Source: Mucilaginibacter phenanthrenivorans
Lineage (GTDB): Bacteria; Bacteroidota; Bacteroidia; Sphingobacteriales; Sphingobacteriaceae
Assembly (NCBI RefSeq): GCF_024721155.1
Contig: NZ_JAHVAP010000010.1
Span: forward strand, 62,001 to 126,000
Reading direction: 5' to 3'
Length of the DNA: 64,000 nt
In this document: positions 44,501 to 53,200 of the stretch, piece after piece
Layout of the letters: each line of letters starts with the position of its first letter
Position numbering within the stretch: the stretch's first letter is position 1
Notes under the pieces: generated by a model
The model's database searches: none
Told to the model about the DNA's origin: nothing
The model's input: the letters and a program-made list of their open reading frames with translations, nothing else
Made by a program: the position numbers and the translations under genes

Positions 44501-46542
44501 CGGTGACGGAGACGTTCGTGGACGACGAGGGAAATATAACACGCTACCTGGTGGGCGGGATTTCCGGGAATGCGCTGGTCAGCGAGGTGCATGCGGCGGC
44601 GGATGGCGCGGTCATGCCTGGATATTTTGCGGTCAGCTTCGATGCTGGCATTAACCTGGCGCCGCACCCGCAATCGGGTCTGCCGTTCGATCCTGCCAGC
44701 CCCGGCGCGCATGCGCCCGGCGCCCTCCATCCGCCGGTCGCTGACTGGTATAACGGCCTGGTGCGGCTGCCGGTGGATGGCAGCCCGGCAGCCAAAAAGC
44801 TGTTGCAGGTGATCCGGATCACTGGCACCGCCCCGGTACAGCTCATCGTGTATGACGGCAGCTACCAGGAGGACAGTGTGCAGCTTTCGGCATCGGCGAC
44901 CGATTTTGTGGAGGCGGTGAATTTCCATCCGGGTTTCAAGGTTTACCTGTTCCCGGAGCCGCCGCCGGATTATTTCCTGAACGGGGCCAATATCCAGCCG
45001 GGGCCTGCAGCAACGGATAAAAAAACGCTGCTGGGCCTGCAGGCAACGGATACCGGTGCCGGCGGCACCGGCTATGTCTCGGATGTTTCGCTGCCGGTAT
45101 TGCTGCTGGCCAGGCGGATAGTGGAGCCGGTGCGCCCGGATATGCCTTTGTTTGCGGGTCTCCGGGTACGCCCGGATGCGATCAATAAGGCGGCGTTTAC
45201 ACTTGACCTGAAGATCGGGCCGGATGCGGCCACGGGGGCGGCACGGAGTCCTTTTGGGGTGGCGTTTTACCGGACGACGAACGAGGATATTTTAAATGCA
45301 CTCTATAATCCGGATACGGTTGCGGCAATCCTTGCCGCGCTGGATGCGCTGACGGCGGATGAGGGCTTTGACCAGCGCTATGGGGAACTGGCCAACCTGT
45401 TTTTTGACCCGGACAACCCGGGGCACTTCCGGGTGTTTGATGCCACGCCGGCGCCCTATGGGTTTCCGGTGCCGGATAAGACCGGGCTGACGGCGCCGGA
45501 GGATGACCTGGCTACCCGGATCGCCAAATACCACGATGCGCTCATGCTGACGCTGTTGCCGCTGACGGCGCAGGTGCCGGTGCTTGCTTACCTGAAGAAT
45601 GGCAGGCAAACCGATAAGCGGGAGCCGGTGATCAGGGATGCGGATGGCGGCCTGCTTACGCCGGCTGACCCGCGGTTCGATCCGTTCCCGATGATCAGGA
45701 AGTACACCAGCACGGCAGAGGCGAATACGACCTATGTGCGGTTTACGGATTATACGCTGAGCGGCTCTTCGAGGTACCTGTATTTTTATGGCGGTGCGGA
45801 GGTGACCAACCAGTTGGTGACGGGTGAGCTCAGTCCCTTTGCGGGCCCGGTTACGATCGTGCATACCCTGCCGCCGGATGCGCCGACGGTGCGTTTCTTT
45901 AGCCTGGGGCCGCCGGCTGTGGAGAGCAGTTCGCCCATTGCCGTGAGTTTTAGCCTTTTGCCGTTTCTGCCGGGGGATACGATCACCAGGGCCAGGATCT
46001 ACCGATCGCTTAACCAGCAGGATACGCTGTCGCTGCAGTCGATGCCGTCCCGGGTGGATTTTGATATTGTAAGCGACGACCAGTACGGGATCGTGATCAC
46101 CGATACTTTTAGCGACTACGCGGTTTTGCCGGCGGGGGAGCTGCTCTATTACCGGCTGGCCTTTGTGCGCTCGGTCATTAATGAGGATAACCTGCCGGAG
46201 GATATCACCGGTTATGGCTCCGAGGTGGTGACCATTAACCTGATCGATACGGTTAACCCGCAGGCACCGGTGCTGACCTACCTGCAGTCGGAAAACAAGC
46301 TGACCTGGATGCCCACGGCCAATAAGGGTACGTATTACCTGTATACGCAAAACAGCCGGGGAAACTGGCAGCAGCTCTACCAGGTGAAGCCGGTTTCGCA
46401 GACTGACGCGATGGCCTATGTTTTGCCAAACCCGCTGGTGCCTACTGATGAAAATGGCAACCGTATTTATTACCGGTTTAAGGTAAAAGCCGAAAATTCG
46501 TCCGGCCTGCTGAATTTGGTAGACAATGAATTAACAATTTAG
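41530..46542 (+). CDS. Giant 1670-residue leaderless protein with C-terminal FN3-like domains
   Basis: There is no signal peptide. The N-terminal 200 residues are partly helical. A segment near 215-260 (GIAAGVHLRWSLAGDLGLNH, then PAAGYNRPDDYITLSRTPY) resembles a conserved block I associate with large uncharacterised Bacteroidota proteins. The middle is beta-rich. The last roughly 260 residues contain two FN3-like repeats (ARIYRSLNQQDTLSL ... ELLYYRLAFVRSV, then APVLTYLQSENKLTWMPTAN ... YYRFKVKAENSSG). GC-rich. It starts 54 bases after the 2101-residue gene. Likely a structural or adhesive subunit of the same assembly. Confidence 0.68.
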   Translation: MSSGTNYNAFCADYRTMANCLFAIQAAEAGGDLAAHPELTGQLYVFDWGVLRKLYNTTAGILGRLEGFTLGENYLYFDFDLGNFNNDFNLGVVVDPAPGYGQDIISYTPGDYTDFDFTGLDFNTGLVDDTNTGYSSHFQTILNMFGLLCSRSSELTDAERQRLNQDLAAVLSAFALLQNALSAAGLNPCVPQVAHFKNSSFLYLQAAGSDGGNGIAAGVHLRWSLAGDLGLNHLPQGGYLNAPAAGYNRPDDYITLSRTPYANPALATLDFGLALPAIDFAARQWRYTVNSVFGGRSSSSAVTLTFTDAVLYSQAAAAVSPQAGALAFLQAYRGMIELVVADKACFAFGYDFRPVEGRTDGFLKIEALSAAELGGTGTETVNIRQTVTAGSGPVTGVLQGDNLTRLRLQQSAGGWLQSISFETYDDFIGTRLAADWTVVGNAFALSLADQEVFDRLETAAYPVDGLWPQYNDGTRVRVANYQDKWGVSRANDPSVKATVQKYLELSATDPRAVAIIRDDGAGPDDPGLSFSYLDALNLMATDFHIARMLGLGCIDAAALPGSGQYIYKISYTNLLAPGSPAVTVHEYASMPTGTADSRLPEKPAIRPLTYAVAGADTAGGMIDAQGYISNLNTRLVNIGRLPYNFETLPASFFTSGATALDFNIFRDSRSILYGIEYRPAGQGSYVKPEIPGIKMPGYIYYAYDADFQAAGVAETVLCPDDADSLYVHFEQQEGVHYYAVYGVNWFSRASVRSEEAATDATVFPIPNSLRPPADVAAQYIQEEDTLLFTTGTEQAWLAGRAAAFPGQDVSFTRVTFNWLDLADISYVKDPEGFDYASVLKPTRVKPWFRALPPLQVTGLITSVIPVTGNEELLALYTGSYTTLDGTLADPAIAGEDFSRFTGSLLVTPEGQFPVQAVAAGAGGPVITVSRLSTAELVEDAGDPGMYGTRKSYILPLAGSRFTVTENLSDEANWSPVAGDVQLVNFTNPAAPVTETFVDDEGNITRYLVGGISGNALVSEVHAAADGAVMPGYFAVSFDAGINLAPHPQSGLPFDPASPGAHAPGALHPPVADWYNGLVRLPVDGSPAAKKLLQVIRITGTAPVQLIVYDGSYQEDSVQLSASATDFVEAVNFHPGFKVYLFPEPPPDYFLNGANIQPGPAATDKKTLLGLQATDTGAGGTGYVSDVSLPVLLLARRIVEPVRPDMPLFAGLRVRPDAINKAAFTLDLKIGPDAATGAARSPFGVAFYRTTNEDILNALYNPDTVAAILAALDALTADEGFDQRYGELANLFFDPDNPGHFRVFDATPAPYGFPVPDKTGLTAPEDDLATRIAKYHDALMLTLLPLTAQVPVLAYLKNGRQTDKREPVIRDADGGLLTPADPRFDPFPMIRKYTSTAEANTTYVRFTDYTLSGSSRYLYFYGGAEVTNQLVTGELSPFAGPVTIVHTLPPDAPTVRFFSLGPPAVESSSPIAVSFSLLPFLPGDTITRARIYRSLNQQDTLSLQSMPSRVDFDIVSDDQYGIVITDTFSDYAVLPAGELLYYRLAFVRSVINEDNLPEDITGYGSEVVTINLIDTVNPQAPVLTYLQSENKLTWMPTANKGTYYLYTQNSRGNWQQLYQVKPVSQTDAMAYVLPNPLVPTDENGNRIYYRFKVKAENSSGLLNLVDNELTI

Positions 46543-46568
46543 GAATTAATTTAAAACGAGAAATAGCA

Positions 46569-47366
46569 ATGGATTTAAGCGGCTTAACTGCAGTAACAAC
46601 CCCAGCGGAGATGATTGCCTGGCTGGCGGCGAATTGTTTAACACCGATCAGGCCGGTCATGACCGGTTCCGACTTCGGTACGATCATGCAAAAAATTGTT
46701 TCGCTGTCGGGCGGGGATTTTATACCCTACTCCGGGGCAACCGGTGACGTTGACCTTGGGGCGAACAAACTGACGCTTTATGGTGCCAACGCGGGCTTTA
46801 GTTATAATTCTGGGCCCAATACCGGGGGCGCCATCGGCTTTAGCGCATCCCGTTTTGGCATCTTTACCAATGGCCAGTTCCATATCGACGGCGCGGACGG
46901 CGGGAGCATTTCATTCGACTATGCGGATAATGCCTCGGGCTGGACCATCGGCCGGGGCGGGCAAAATATATACCTGAGAAACGCGGCAGACACGCATACC
47001 TGGGAGTATTCCTTTGATAACAATACCGGTAACTGGTATTTGTGGAACGGCGTCAACGGGGATGGTGCGCTGAGTTATAAAACGCTGGATGAGCGGGACC
47101 TGCCCGGCCTTTCCCTGGCAAGTGCCGGCAATACGCTCCAGGGTGAGGCGGCTTTTGCCGGTGCTGCTGCGCAGACGGTTTTTACGGTAACGCTCGGAAC
47201 TGCGCTTGCGGACAATGCCTTTAGTGTCAGCATTACACCTGCGAACTACCTGACCTCGACGTCGGCCTATTATATTTCTGCCAAAACGGTGAACGGCTTC
47301 GAGATCACCTTTAACACCGCGTTGACGGGTGATGTTGCATTTGACTGGATATTGAAGCGCTCCTAA
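46569..47366 (+). CDS. Phage tail-fibre-like protein
   Basis: A 265-residue protein. Residues about 50-75 read DFIPYSGATGDVDLGANKLT, a motif common in phage and tailocin fibres (YIPYTGATGxVDLGxxxLT). The C-terminal part (about 190-265) reads AAFAGAAAQTVFTVTLGTAL ... YYISAKTVNGFEITFNTAL ... FDWI, which is like the terminal receptor-binding or H-type lectin-like domains of tail fibres. No signal peptide. It lies 26 bases after the 1670-residue gene. Tail fibres normally trimerise and bind surface glycans; a recognition role for the whole assembly is inferred. Confidence 0.65.
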   Translation: MDLSGLTAVTTPAEMIAWLAANCLTPIRPVMTGSDFGTIMQKIVSLSGGDFIPYSGATGDVDLGANKLTLYGANAGFSYNSGPNTGGAIGFSASRFGIFTNGQFHIDGADGGSISFDYADNASGWTIGRGGQNIYLRNAADTHTWEYSFDNNTGNWYLWNGVNGDGALSYKTLDERDLPGLSLASAGNTLQGEAAFAGAAAQTVFTVTLGTALADNAFSVSITPANYLTSTSAYYISAKTVNGFEITFNTALTGDVAFDWILKRS

Positions 47367-47394
47367 ACGATAAAAAGTATTAAATTCTTGACTT

Positions 47395-48057
47395 ATGGCT
47401 CAAACCACACCTATTTCCGACCAGTATATCGATGGTATCATCAAATCGGCAGGTCCGTATAACCCGGGCCTGGATAAAACACAGGGGATCCAGCTGCGCG
47501 AATTGATCAAGGCGCTGCGGGACAACCTGCAGGCGCAAATTGCGGATGCAACAGGGGCTGATGTTCCGGCGGGCGGGGCCGCGGGACAGGTTTTGGCGAA
47601 GGCCGACGGGGCGGATTTTAATGTCCACTGGGCCGATGCGGCTGCCGGGTCCGCCATCCCGCCGGTCAGCAGCGGGGAAAAGGTGGTGACCCAGCAACCT
47701 GGGGGAACGCATGTGGATTACGATATTACGGATCTTACGGTGCCGCCTGGTCCGCTGACCGCAGCGGATTTTTCTACGGGGATTGCCGCGGTTAACGGGG
47801 TGACGGGCCAGAAAAGCTATGATCCGAACTATGAATATACCTGTATCGGAACCAACCAGTGGCGGCGTTCTGCCCTGAACGGGGCACTTGTGGACCTGTA
47901 CCTGGCGGATACCGATGATACATCCGGCTTGAAAAGCAGTGCGGACCTCAGTACGGCGTTTCCGGCTGCGGTCACCGGTCAACGGAGCTGGGGCAACACC
48001 GGGTATTATGAAAGAAAGACAAACAGCTGGATTTATTTCGGCGGAACAATCGTTTGA
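47395..48057 (+). CDS. Phage tail-fibre-like protein, coiled-coil stalk
   Basis: A 220-residue protein. After an N-terminal helical part comes GAAGQVLAKADGADFNVHWA (about residues 61-80), the GxxGQVLxKxSxxDYDxxW motif typical of tail-fibre stalk/tip junctions. The rest is short beta-rich sequence ending in GYYERKTNSWIYFGG, similar to a tip domain. No signal peptide. It ends one base before the first beta-propeller gene starts, so the genes are co-translated. With the 265-residue protein it makes two fibre-type subunits in one operon. Confidence 0.62.
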   Translation: MAQTTPISDQYIDGIIKSAGPYNPGLDKTQGIQLRELIKALRDNLQAQIADATGADVPAGGAAGQVLAKADGADFNVHWADAAAGSAIPPVSSGEKVVTQQPGGTHVDYDITDLTVPPGPLTAADFSTGIAAVNGVTGQKSYDPNYEYTCIGTNQWRRSALNGALVDLYLADTDDTSGLKSSADLSTAFPAAVTGQRSWGNTGYYERKTNSWIYFGGTIV

Positions 48058-48058
48058 T

Positions 48059-48907
48059 ATGGGATATTTACTAACCACCAACGGGGGATTCCTCCGTTCT
48101 TCGGGGCATATATTCAGCCAGTCAGCTCAACTGGGCTTCGGTTCGGCGACGTTTTCCACCACGCTGAACGCGGGGGCGATCCGGTTCGACCCTGATCCGT
48201 CGCATAACCGGTTTTTCGTGGGTGGACCGGGTACGGTCGATGTATATAATGCGACAACCCTGGCCGTCATACAAAGCATTACCGGGTTTTCGGGGCAAAT
48301 TATCGGCATTTGCTGCGATGAGGGCAATAACAGGGTGTTTGCATTTTCCTCCGCGCATGGGTATATCATTGACGGCAGCACCCTGGGTATTACCTTATCG
48401 GTAGCATTTGACGGTGAAAACTTTTCCAATAGCTGTTACGATCCGGTATCCAATACCGTATGGGTCCCCAGTTATTATAAAAATAAGTTGTACGTGCTGG
48501 CAGCGGATACGCTGACGGAAAAGGTAAGGATCTCCGACGGGCCGTCAGGTCCCGGTTGTCTCTCCCTGGACCCGGTTGCAGCGAATAACCGGGTCGTATT
48601 GGGGAATTACGGGGCCCACAATATCATTACCTATGACCGGTCGACTTATTTGAGGACCTTTACTTATCCGGCGCCCGGCGCCATCAACGATATTTTTTGG
48701 GACCCGGATCCGCAAAAAAACAGGATGTATGCCGCACTGAATGGCGGTGGTTTAGCCGTCTTTGATGCCGGAACATTCGGGCTGATCGCTAACCTAAGCC
48801 TTGGCTCGGGTGACCTTTACGCAAGTATTGACCCGGTGGCCGCCAATAAAAGGATATTAGCAGCGTACCAGAATTTTGGGATCAGCGTCGTGCCGGTCCC
48901 TGGATAG
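48059..48907 (+). CDS. Beta-propeller protein 1 (YVTN/NHL-like)
   Basis: 282 residues from ATG at 48059. Repeated blades have the form FDPDPSHNRFFVGGPGTVDV, then NNRVFAFSSAHGYIIDG, DPVSNTVWVPSYYKNKLYVL, DPVAANNRVVLGNYGAHNII and DPVAANKRILAAYQNFGISV, i.e. about six or seven blades of the D-P-x-x-x-N-R-hydrophobic type. No signal peptide. Such propellers bind proteins or glycans. It is a close paralogue of the next gene and starts one base after the fibre-like gene. Confidence 0.7.
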   Translation: MGYLLTTNGGFLRSSGHIFSQSAQLGFGSATFSTTLNAGAIRFDPDPSHNRFFVGGPGTVDVYNATTLAVIQSITGFSGQIIGICCDEGNNRVFAFSSAHGYIIDGSTLGITLSVAFDGENFSNSCYDPVSNTVWVPSYYKNKLYVLAADTLTEKVRISDGPSGPGCLSLDPVAANNRVVLGNYGAHNIITYDRSTYLRTFTYPAPGAINDIFWDPDPQKNRMYAALNGGGLAVFDAGTFGLIANLSLGSGDLYASIDPVAANKRILAAYQNFGISVVPVPG

Positions 48908-49026
48908 ACTGCGGGTTTTATTTTAGACAAAAAGGTCCCCGGGGACAAACGCGGGCGGCACAAACGCGGTGGTCAGCAAATCCACACAAAATAACGGATT
49001 TATATTTTAGCAGCGCAAAAGACATT

Positions 49027-49878
49027 ATGGCACATTTATTAAGAAATAACGGGGTGGTCTTTAAGGTTGGTGGGCACGTGTTTCGCGTGGCGGACCGCTC
49101 AACTTTCCTGTCAACAACCTTTTCGACAAACGTCAACGCCCTGGCTATCCGGTTCGACCCGGATCCCGCCCGCAACCGGTTCCTGGTTGGCAGGGGAGGT
49201 GCAATGGATGTGTATGACGCCGCCACGCTGGCCCTTACCCAAACGATCACGGGTTTTTCGGGGGATGTCAACGGGATTTGTTTTGACCAGGGCAATAACC
49301 GCGTGTTCGTGTTTACGTCTAATGGGTATGGCTATATCGTTGACGGTGTTTCCCTGGTAATTTCGCTGACCGTCAGGGTCGGGAGTGATAATTTTGGAAA
49401 TATTTGCTACGACCCCGTTTCCGATGCGGTCTGGGCGCCCAGTTATTATGGCAATAAAATCTATGTGCTGGCGGCGGCTACCCTGACCATCACTGCAACG
49501 ATCACAGACGGGCCGGACAGCCCCGGCTGCGTCAGCATGGACCCTGTTGCGGCGCATAACCGCATGGTGCTGGGTAATTACGGCGGGCACACGGTCATCA
49601 CTTATGACCGGTCAACCCTGCTAAAGACCGGCACTTATGCGAGTTCGGGCGGTATCAACGATATTTTCTGGGACCCGGTCCCGCAAAACAACCGGGTGTT
49701 CTTCGCCAAGCATGGCGGGGCGCTCACCGTGGCTGACGCGCAGACCTTTGCTGCCATCGAGGATATCGTCCTCGGCTCGGGGCAGTTTTTTGCCACCATT
49801 GACCCGGTTGCCGCACATCACCGGATATTGGCTGCGTATAACAATTACGGGATCAGCGTGGTGCAGGTAACCAGCTAA
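49027..49878 (+). CDS. Beta-propeller protein 2, tandem paralogue
   Basis: A 283-residue protein, closely similar along its length to the preceding 282-residue propeller: FDPDPARNRFLVGRGGAMDV, GFSGDVNGICFDQGNNRVFV, DPVAAHNRMVLGNYGGHTVI and DPVAAHHRILAAYNNYGISV all have direct counterparts. Tandem duplication with divergence. The 119-base gap before it contains no gene. It is the last gene of the large operon; a 358-base gap follows. Confidence 0.7.
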   Translation: MAHLLRNNGVVFKVGGHVFRVADRSTFLSTTFSTNVNALAIRFDPDPARNRFLVGRGGAMDVYDAATLALTQTITGFSGDVNGICFDQGNNRVFVFTSNGYGYIVDGVSLVISLTVRVGSDNFGNICYDPVSDAVWAPSYYGNKIYVLAAATLTITATITDGPDSPGCVSMDPVAAHNRMVLGNYGGHTVITYDRSTLLKTGTYASSGGINDIFWDPVPQNNRVFFAKHGGALTVADAQTFAAIEDIVLGSGQFFATIDPVAAHHRILAAYNNYGISVVQVTS

Positions 49879-50236
49879 GTCGCAGCGACCGGCGCATTTG
49901 TTACGGATTACGGTAATGCGGCAGCCTTGCGGCAATTACCAACTGATCGGTGCCCGGTTGATGGTGATGTTGTTACATGCGCAATTGTGTACGAGTAGGT
50001 CATTAAGCGTAAATAATCGAGTCAAGTGGTGCGGTTTTTTGTCATAACTGGCTTTCGCGAACTTTAGCTCGGTAATTATAAAGCCTATTGAGGTGGGGAT
50101 TATAAAATCAAAACCCGGTGAGTTGATGGATGCACATTGTCCTTGCTTCCGTTTTTCAATTTAATTGCAATAATGATTATTTTTTTTATCTTTATTAATC
50201 GGTTTTTTTCTTAAATGCCACCTCCGGTCTTATCAT
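49879..50236. other. 358-base gap after the large operon
   Basis: No gene seen. A 6-bp perfect hairpin, GGTAAT (49912-49917) with ATTACC (49935-49940), lies 33 bases past the last stop codon and may end or stabilise the transcript, though no T run follows. The right part is AT-rich and T-rich just before the next start, a plausible promoter region for the next gene. Confidence 0.4.
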
Positions 50237-53200
50237 ATGTTTAAGTGTCCCCTTCTTTTATTCGGCCTTTTATGGTGCTGGTCGTTAAACGTGCTGGCGC
50301 AGGCACCTGTCGTCAGTTCATTTAGTCCCACTAAGGGGCCGGCAGGGACAAGTATTACCATTCAAGGCAATAATTTTAGCGCATCAGCCAGCGGTAACAT
50401 TGTTTTTTTCGGAGCAGTTGCAGGTACGGTAACCAAGGCGGCGATTAACCAGTTAACAGTAACGGTTCCCGCGGGAGCAAGTTATGAACCCATATCTGTT
50501 TTAAATCTTACAAATAATCTGACGGGCTACTCCGCAGTGCCATTTGTAACCACATTTGCCGGGCCGCATAAAATTGCCACTAATGAGTTCGCACCACCGA
50601 TCACGCTGCCATCCGGGGTATTAGTTGTTGCTACCAACCTCGTCGACCTGGATGGAGATGGAAAACCCGATCTGGTAGCTGCTTGTGCGAACAGCAATTT
50701 TCTTTCTGTCTATAAAAATATCTCGAAAAAAGGAAGCGTGGATGTAAATTCCTTCTCCCCTGAAATAGACATTCCTTTTAAAAACATTACACTCACCTAT
50801 GCTACTACGGCTGATCTTGACGGAGACGGTAAATCAGATATAGTCATCAGCTATATCGGTTATACGGGCGCTGGCTTTGCCGTTTTGCACAATATATCTA
50901 CTCCCGGGAAAATTTCATTTGACGATCCCGTGTTCTTTGAAAATAGTGTGCCGGTTTCGCTTGCGGTTGCAGATATCGATGGCGATGGGAAGCCCGACGT
51001 CATTGCCCTTACAAGCAGTTCGAACAAGGAAACGCTGTCCGTATTTAGAAATACGGCAACGTTCGGTAATATCACTGGCTCTTCCTTTTCAGCCAGGGTT
51101 GACCTTATTTCAAATTCAATAGCTACGTCAATAGCCGCAGGCGACCTTGACGGAGATGGTAAACCAGACATTGTCTTGGTAAACGGGAATAACACCTCTA
51201 TTTCTTTGCTTCGCAACAGTTCCAGTTTGGCAAATATTGCCTTCGAGGAAAAGGTTGATTTTCAGGCACGTACTTCTCCGCAATATCTGTGCATAGGCGA
51301 TCTGAATGGGGACGGAAAACCCGATCTTGCTTTAGCTGATTATTACCACACGGTATCGCTTTACCTGAATACGACGCAGGCGGGACCCTTTACTTCTTCG
51401 TCACTGGCAGCTAAGGTGGATATTCCAACAAATTCAAATCAAAGTGAAATTACTATGGCAGATATGGATGGCGATGGGATGCCAGATGTTTTAGTGGTTG
51501 GAACCGGTGGTGGAATAAATATTATTCATAATGCCACTATACCCGGCGCTAAAATATTGGCCTATGATTCCCAAACCACTGTGGATATTGGTTCGCTTAA
51601 TGCTTTTTGTGTCGGTGACATCGATGGGGATGCTAAACCTGATCTTATTGTCGCCAATGACGGCGTTACAATATCTCAATATAACCCTCAATTTCCACCT
51701 GTAATTAATTCCTTTAAACCGGCTGCCGGAGCGGCAGGAACAACTGTAGTTATCAACGGCAGCAGTTTTAACGCGAATCCGGAAAGTGATAATGTCTATT
51801 TTGGGACCATAAAGGCCAGTATTACAAAAGCTTCAGCCACGCAACTTACTGTGATAGTTCCCCCTGGTGTTGGCTACCAGCCAATCTCCGTAAATAACAC
51901 TGCAACCGGCCTTACGGGCCACTCAGCAACGCCGTTCATTTCTAAGTTTTCTTCCGAAAATGGGTTAATTTCCAGTGAATTCATCCTGAAAACAACGATC
52001 AAAGGAAATAATACACCAAATTCTATTGCCATTGGTGACATTGACGGCGACGGCAAACCGGACCTTGTGGCTACCTATTTTGAAAGCGATTCGTTATCGA
52101 TTTACAGGAATATTTCGACAGCAGGAAACATAATATTTGCACCACCAGTCAATATCAAAACAAATTTAAATCCCAAAGGCGTAGCAATTGCAGATATGGA
52201 TGGGGACGGCAAATCCGATATTCTTTTAATGATCTCCAATGGCGGGGATATAAATATTTACCTGAATCATTGTAGTTCCGGGAATATTTCTGCTGCATCA
52301 ATTGCAGCTCCATACAAAGTTAATTACAGCGGATTTCAAACGGACTTTATTGTTTCGGATATTAATATCGATGGTAAACCGGACCTGGTTGTTGGCAATT
52401 CTGATAGAGGTTACCTTACACTGTTCCAAAATAACTCAAGCCCGGGAAACCTGTCTATAACTCCGTCTGCTACCATTAATACGGTTGCAGGTGCTGCCTC
52501 AACATTTTGCATTTCTGACTTAGACGGAGACGGAAGCCCCGACATACTAGTGGCAAACCAGGATAGTACTTTATCAGTATTCAGGAGCAAGATTTCTTTT
52601 GGTGATGACATTTGGGCTGGTAGTTTTGCTGCAGCACAGGTTTTTGGAGTTTCATACTATGTAACGAACGTAAGTGCTGCCGACCTAAACGCGGATGGCA
52701 AACCTGATGTTATCATTAACGTCATTCCGTACTTACCCAGCGGGGAAGGAGGTAACATGGTTTATTCGTTGCGCAATACTTCTCAGCCCGGCAGTATTTC
52801 ATTTGCGCCCGCTATAACTAATGATGTCGGTCCGGGAACTGCCACTTACTCGACAGATGTCGACGGTGACGGAAAACCAGACATTGTACTTTATGGAGGA
52901 AGTGGTGTAACTATATTACGTAACAATTCCAGTACCAGTCAACTATTTTTTAACGCGAACGTCGATGTGCATATTTCAAGTTTTAACGGCTCCGCCATTT
53001 TTGCGGACCTGGATGGGGACGGCATCCCTGATCTAGTGACAAACGATCCGTCCGGTCATTCGATTAACGTTCTCCTAAACATTCTTCCTAAGAGTTCTCC
53101 CATTTTTCTTCCGCCGCCTGTTGTAAGTAATATAACACCCGCAGCGGCGAAGGTTGGTGCAACAATAAAAATTACCGGCAATAACTTTAACCAGAATGTT

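Noticed and set aside
45292..46350. 352-codon antisense frame under the 1670-residue gene
   Set aside because: Same shadow composition; the sense strand encodes FN3-like repeats here.
30108..49878. Prophage or complete contractile injection system
   Set aside because: Only fibre-like and giant proteins are present. No sheath, tube, spike, baseplate ATPase, capsid or terminase gene can be seen.
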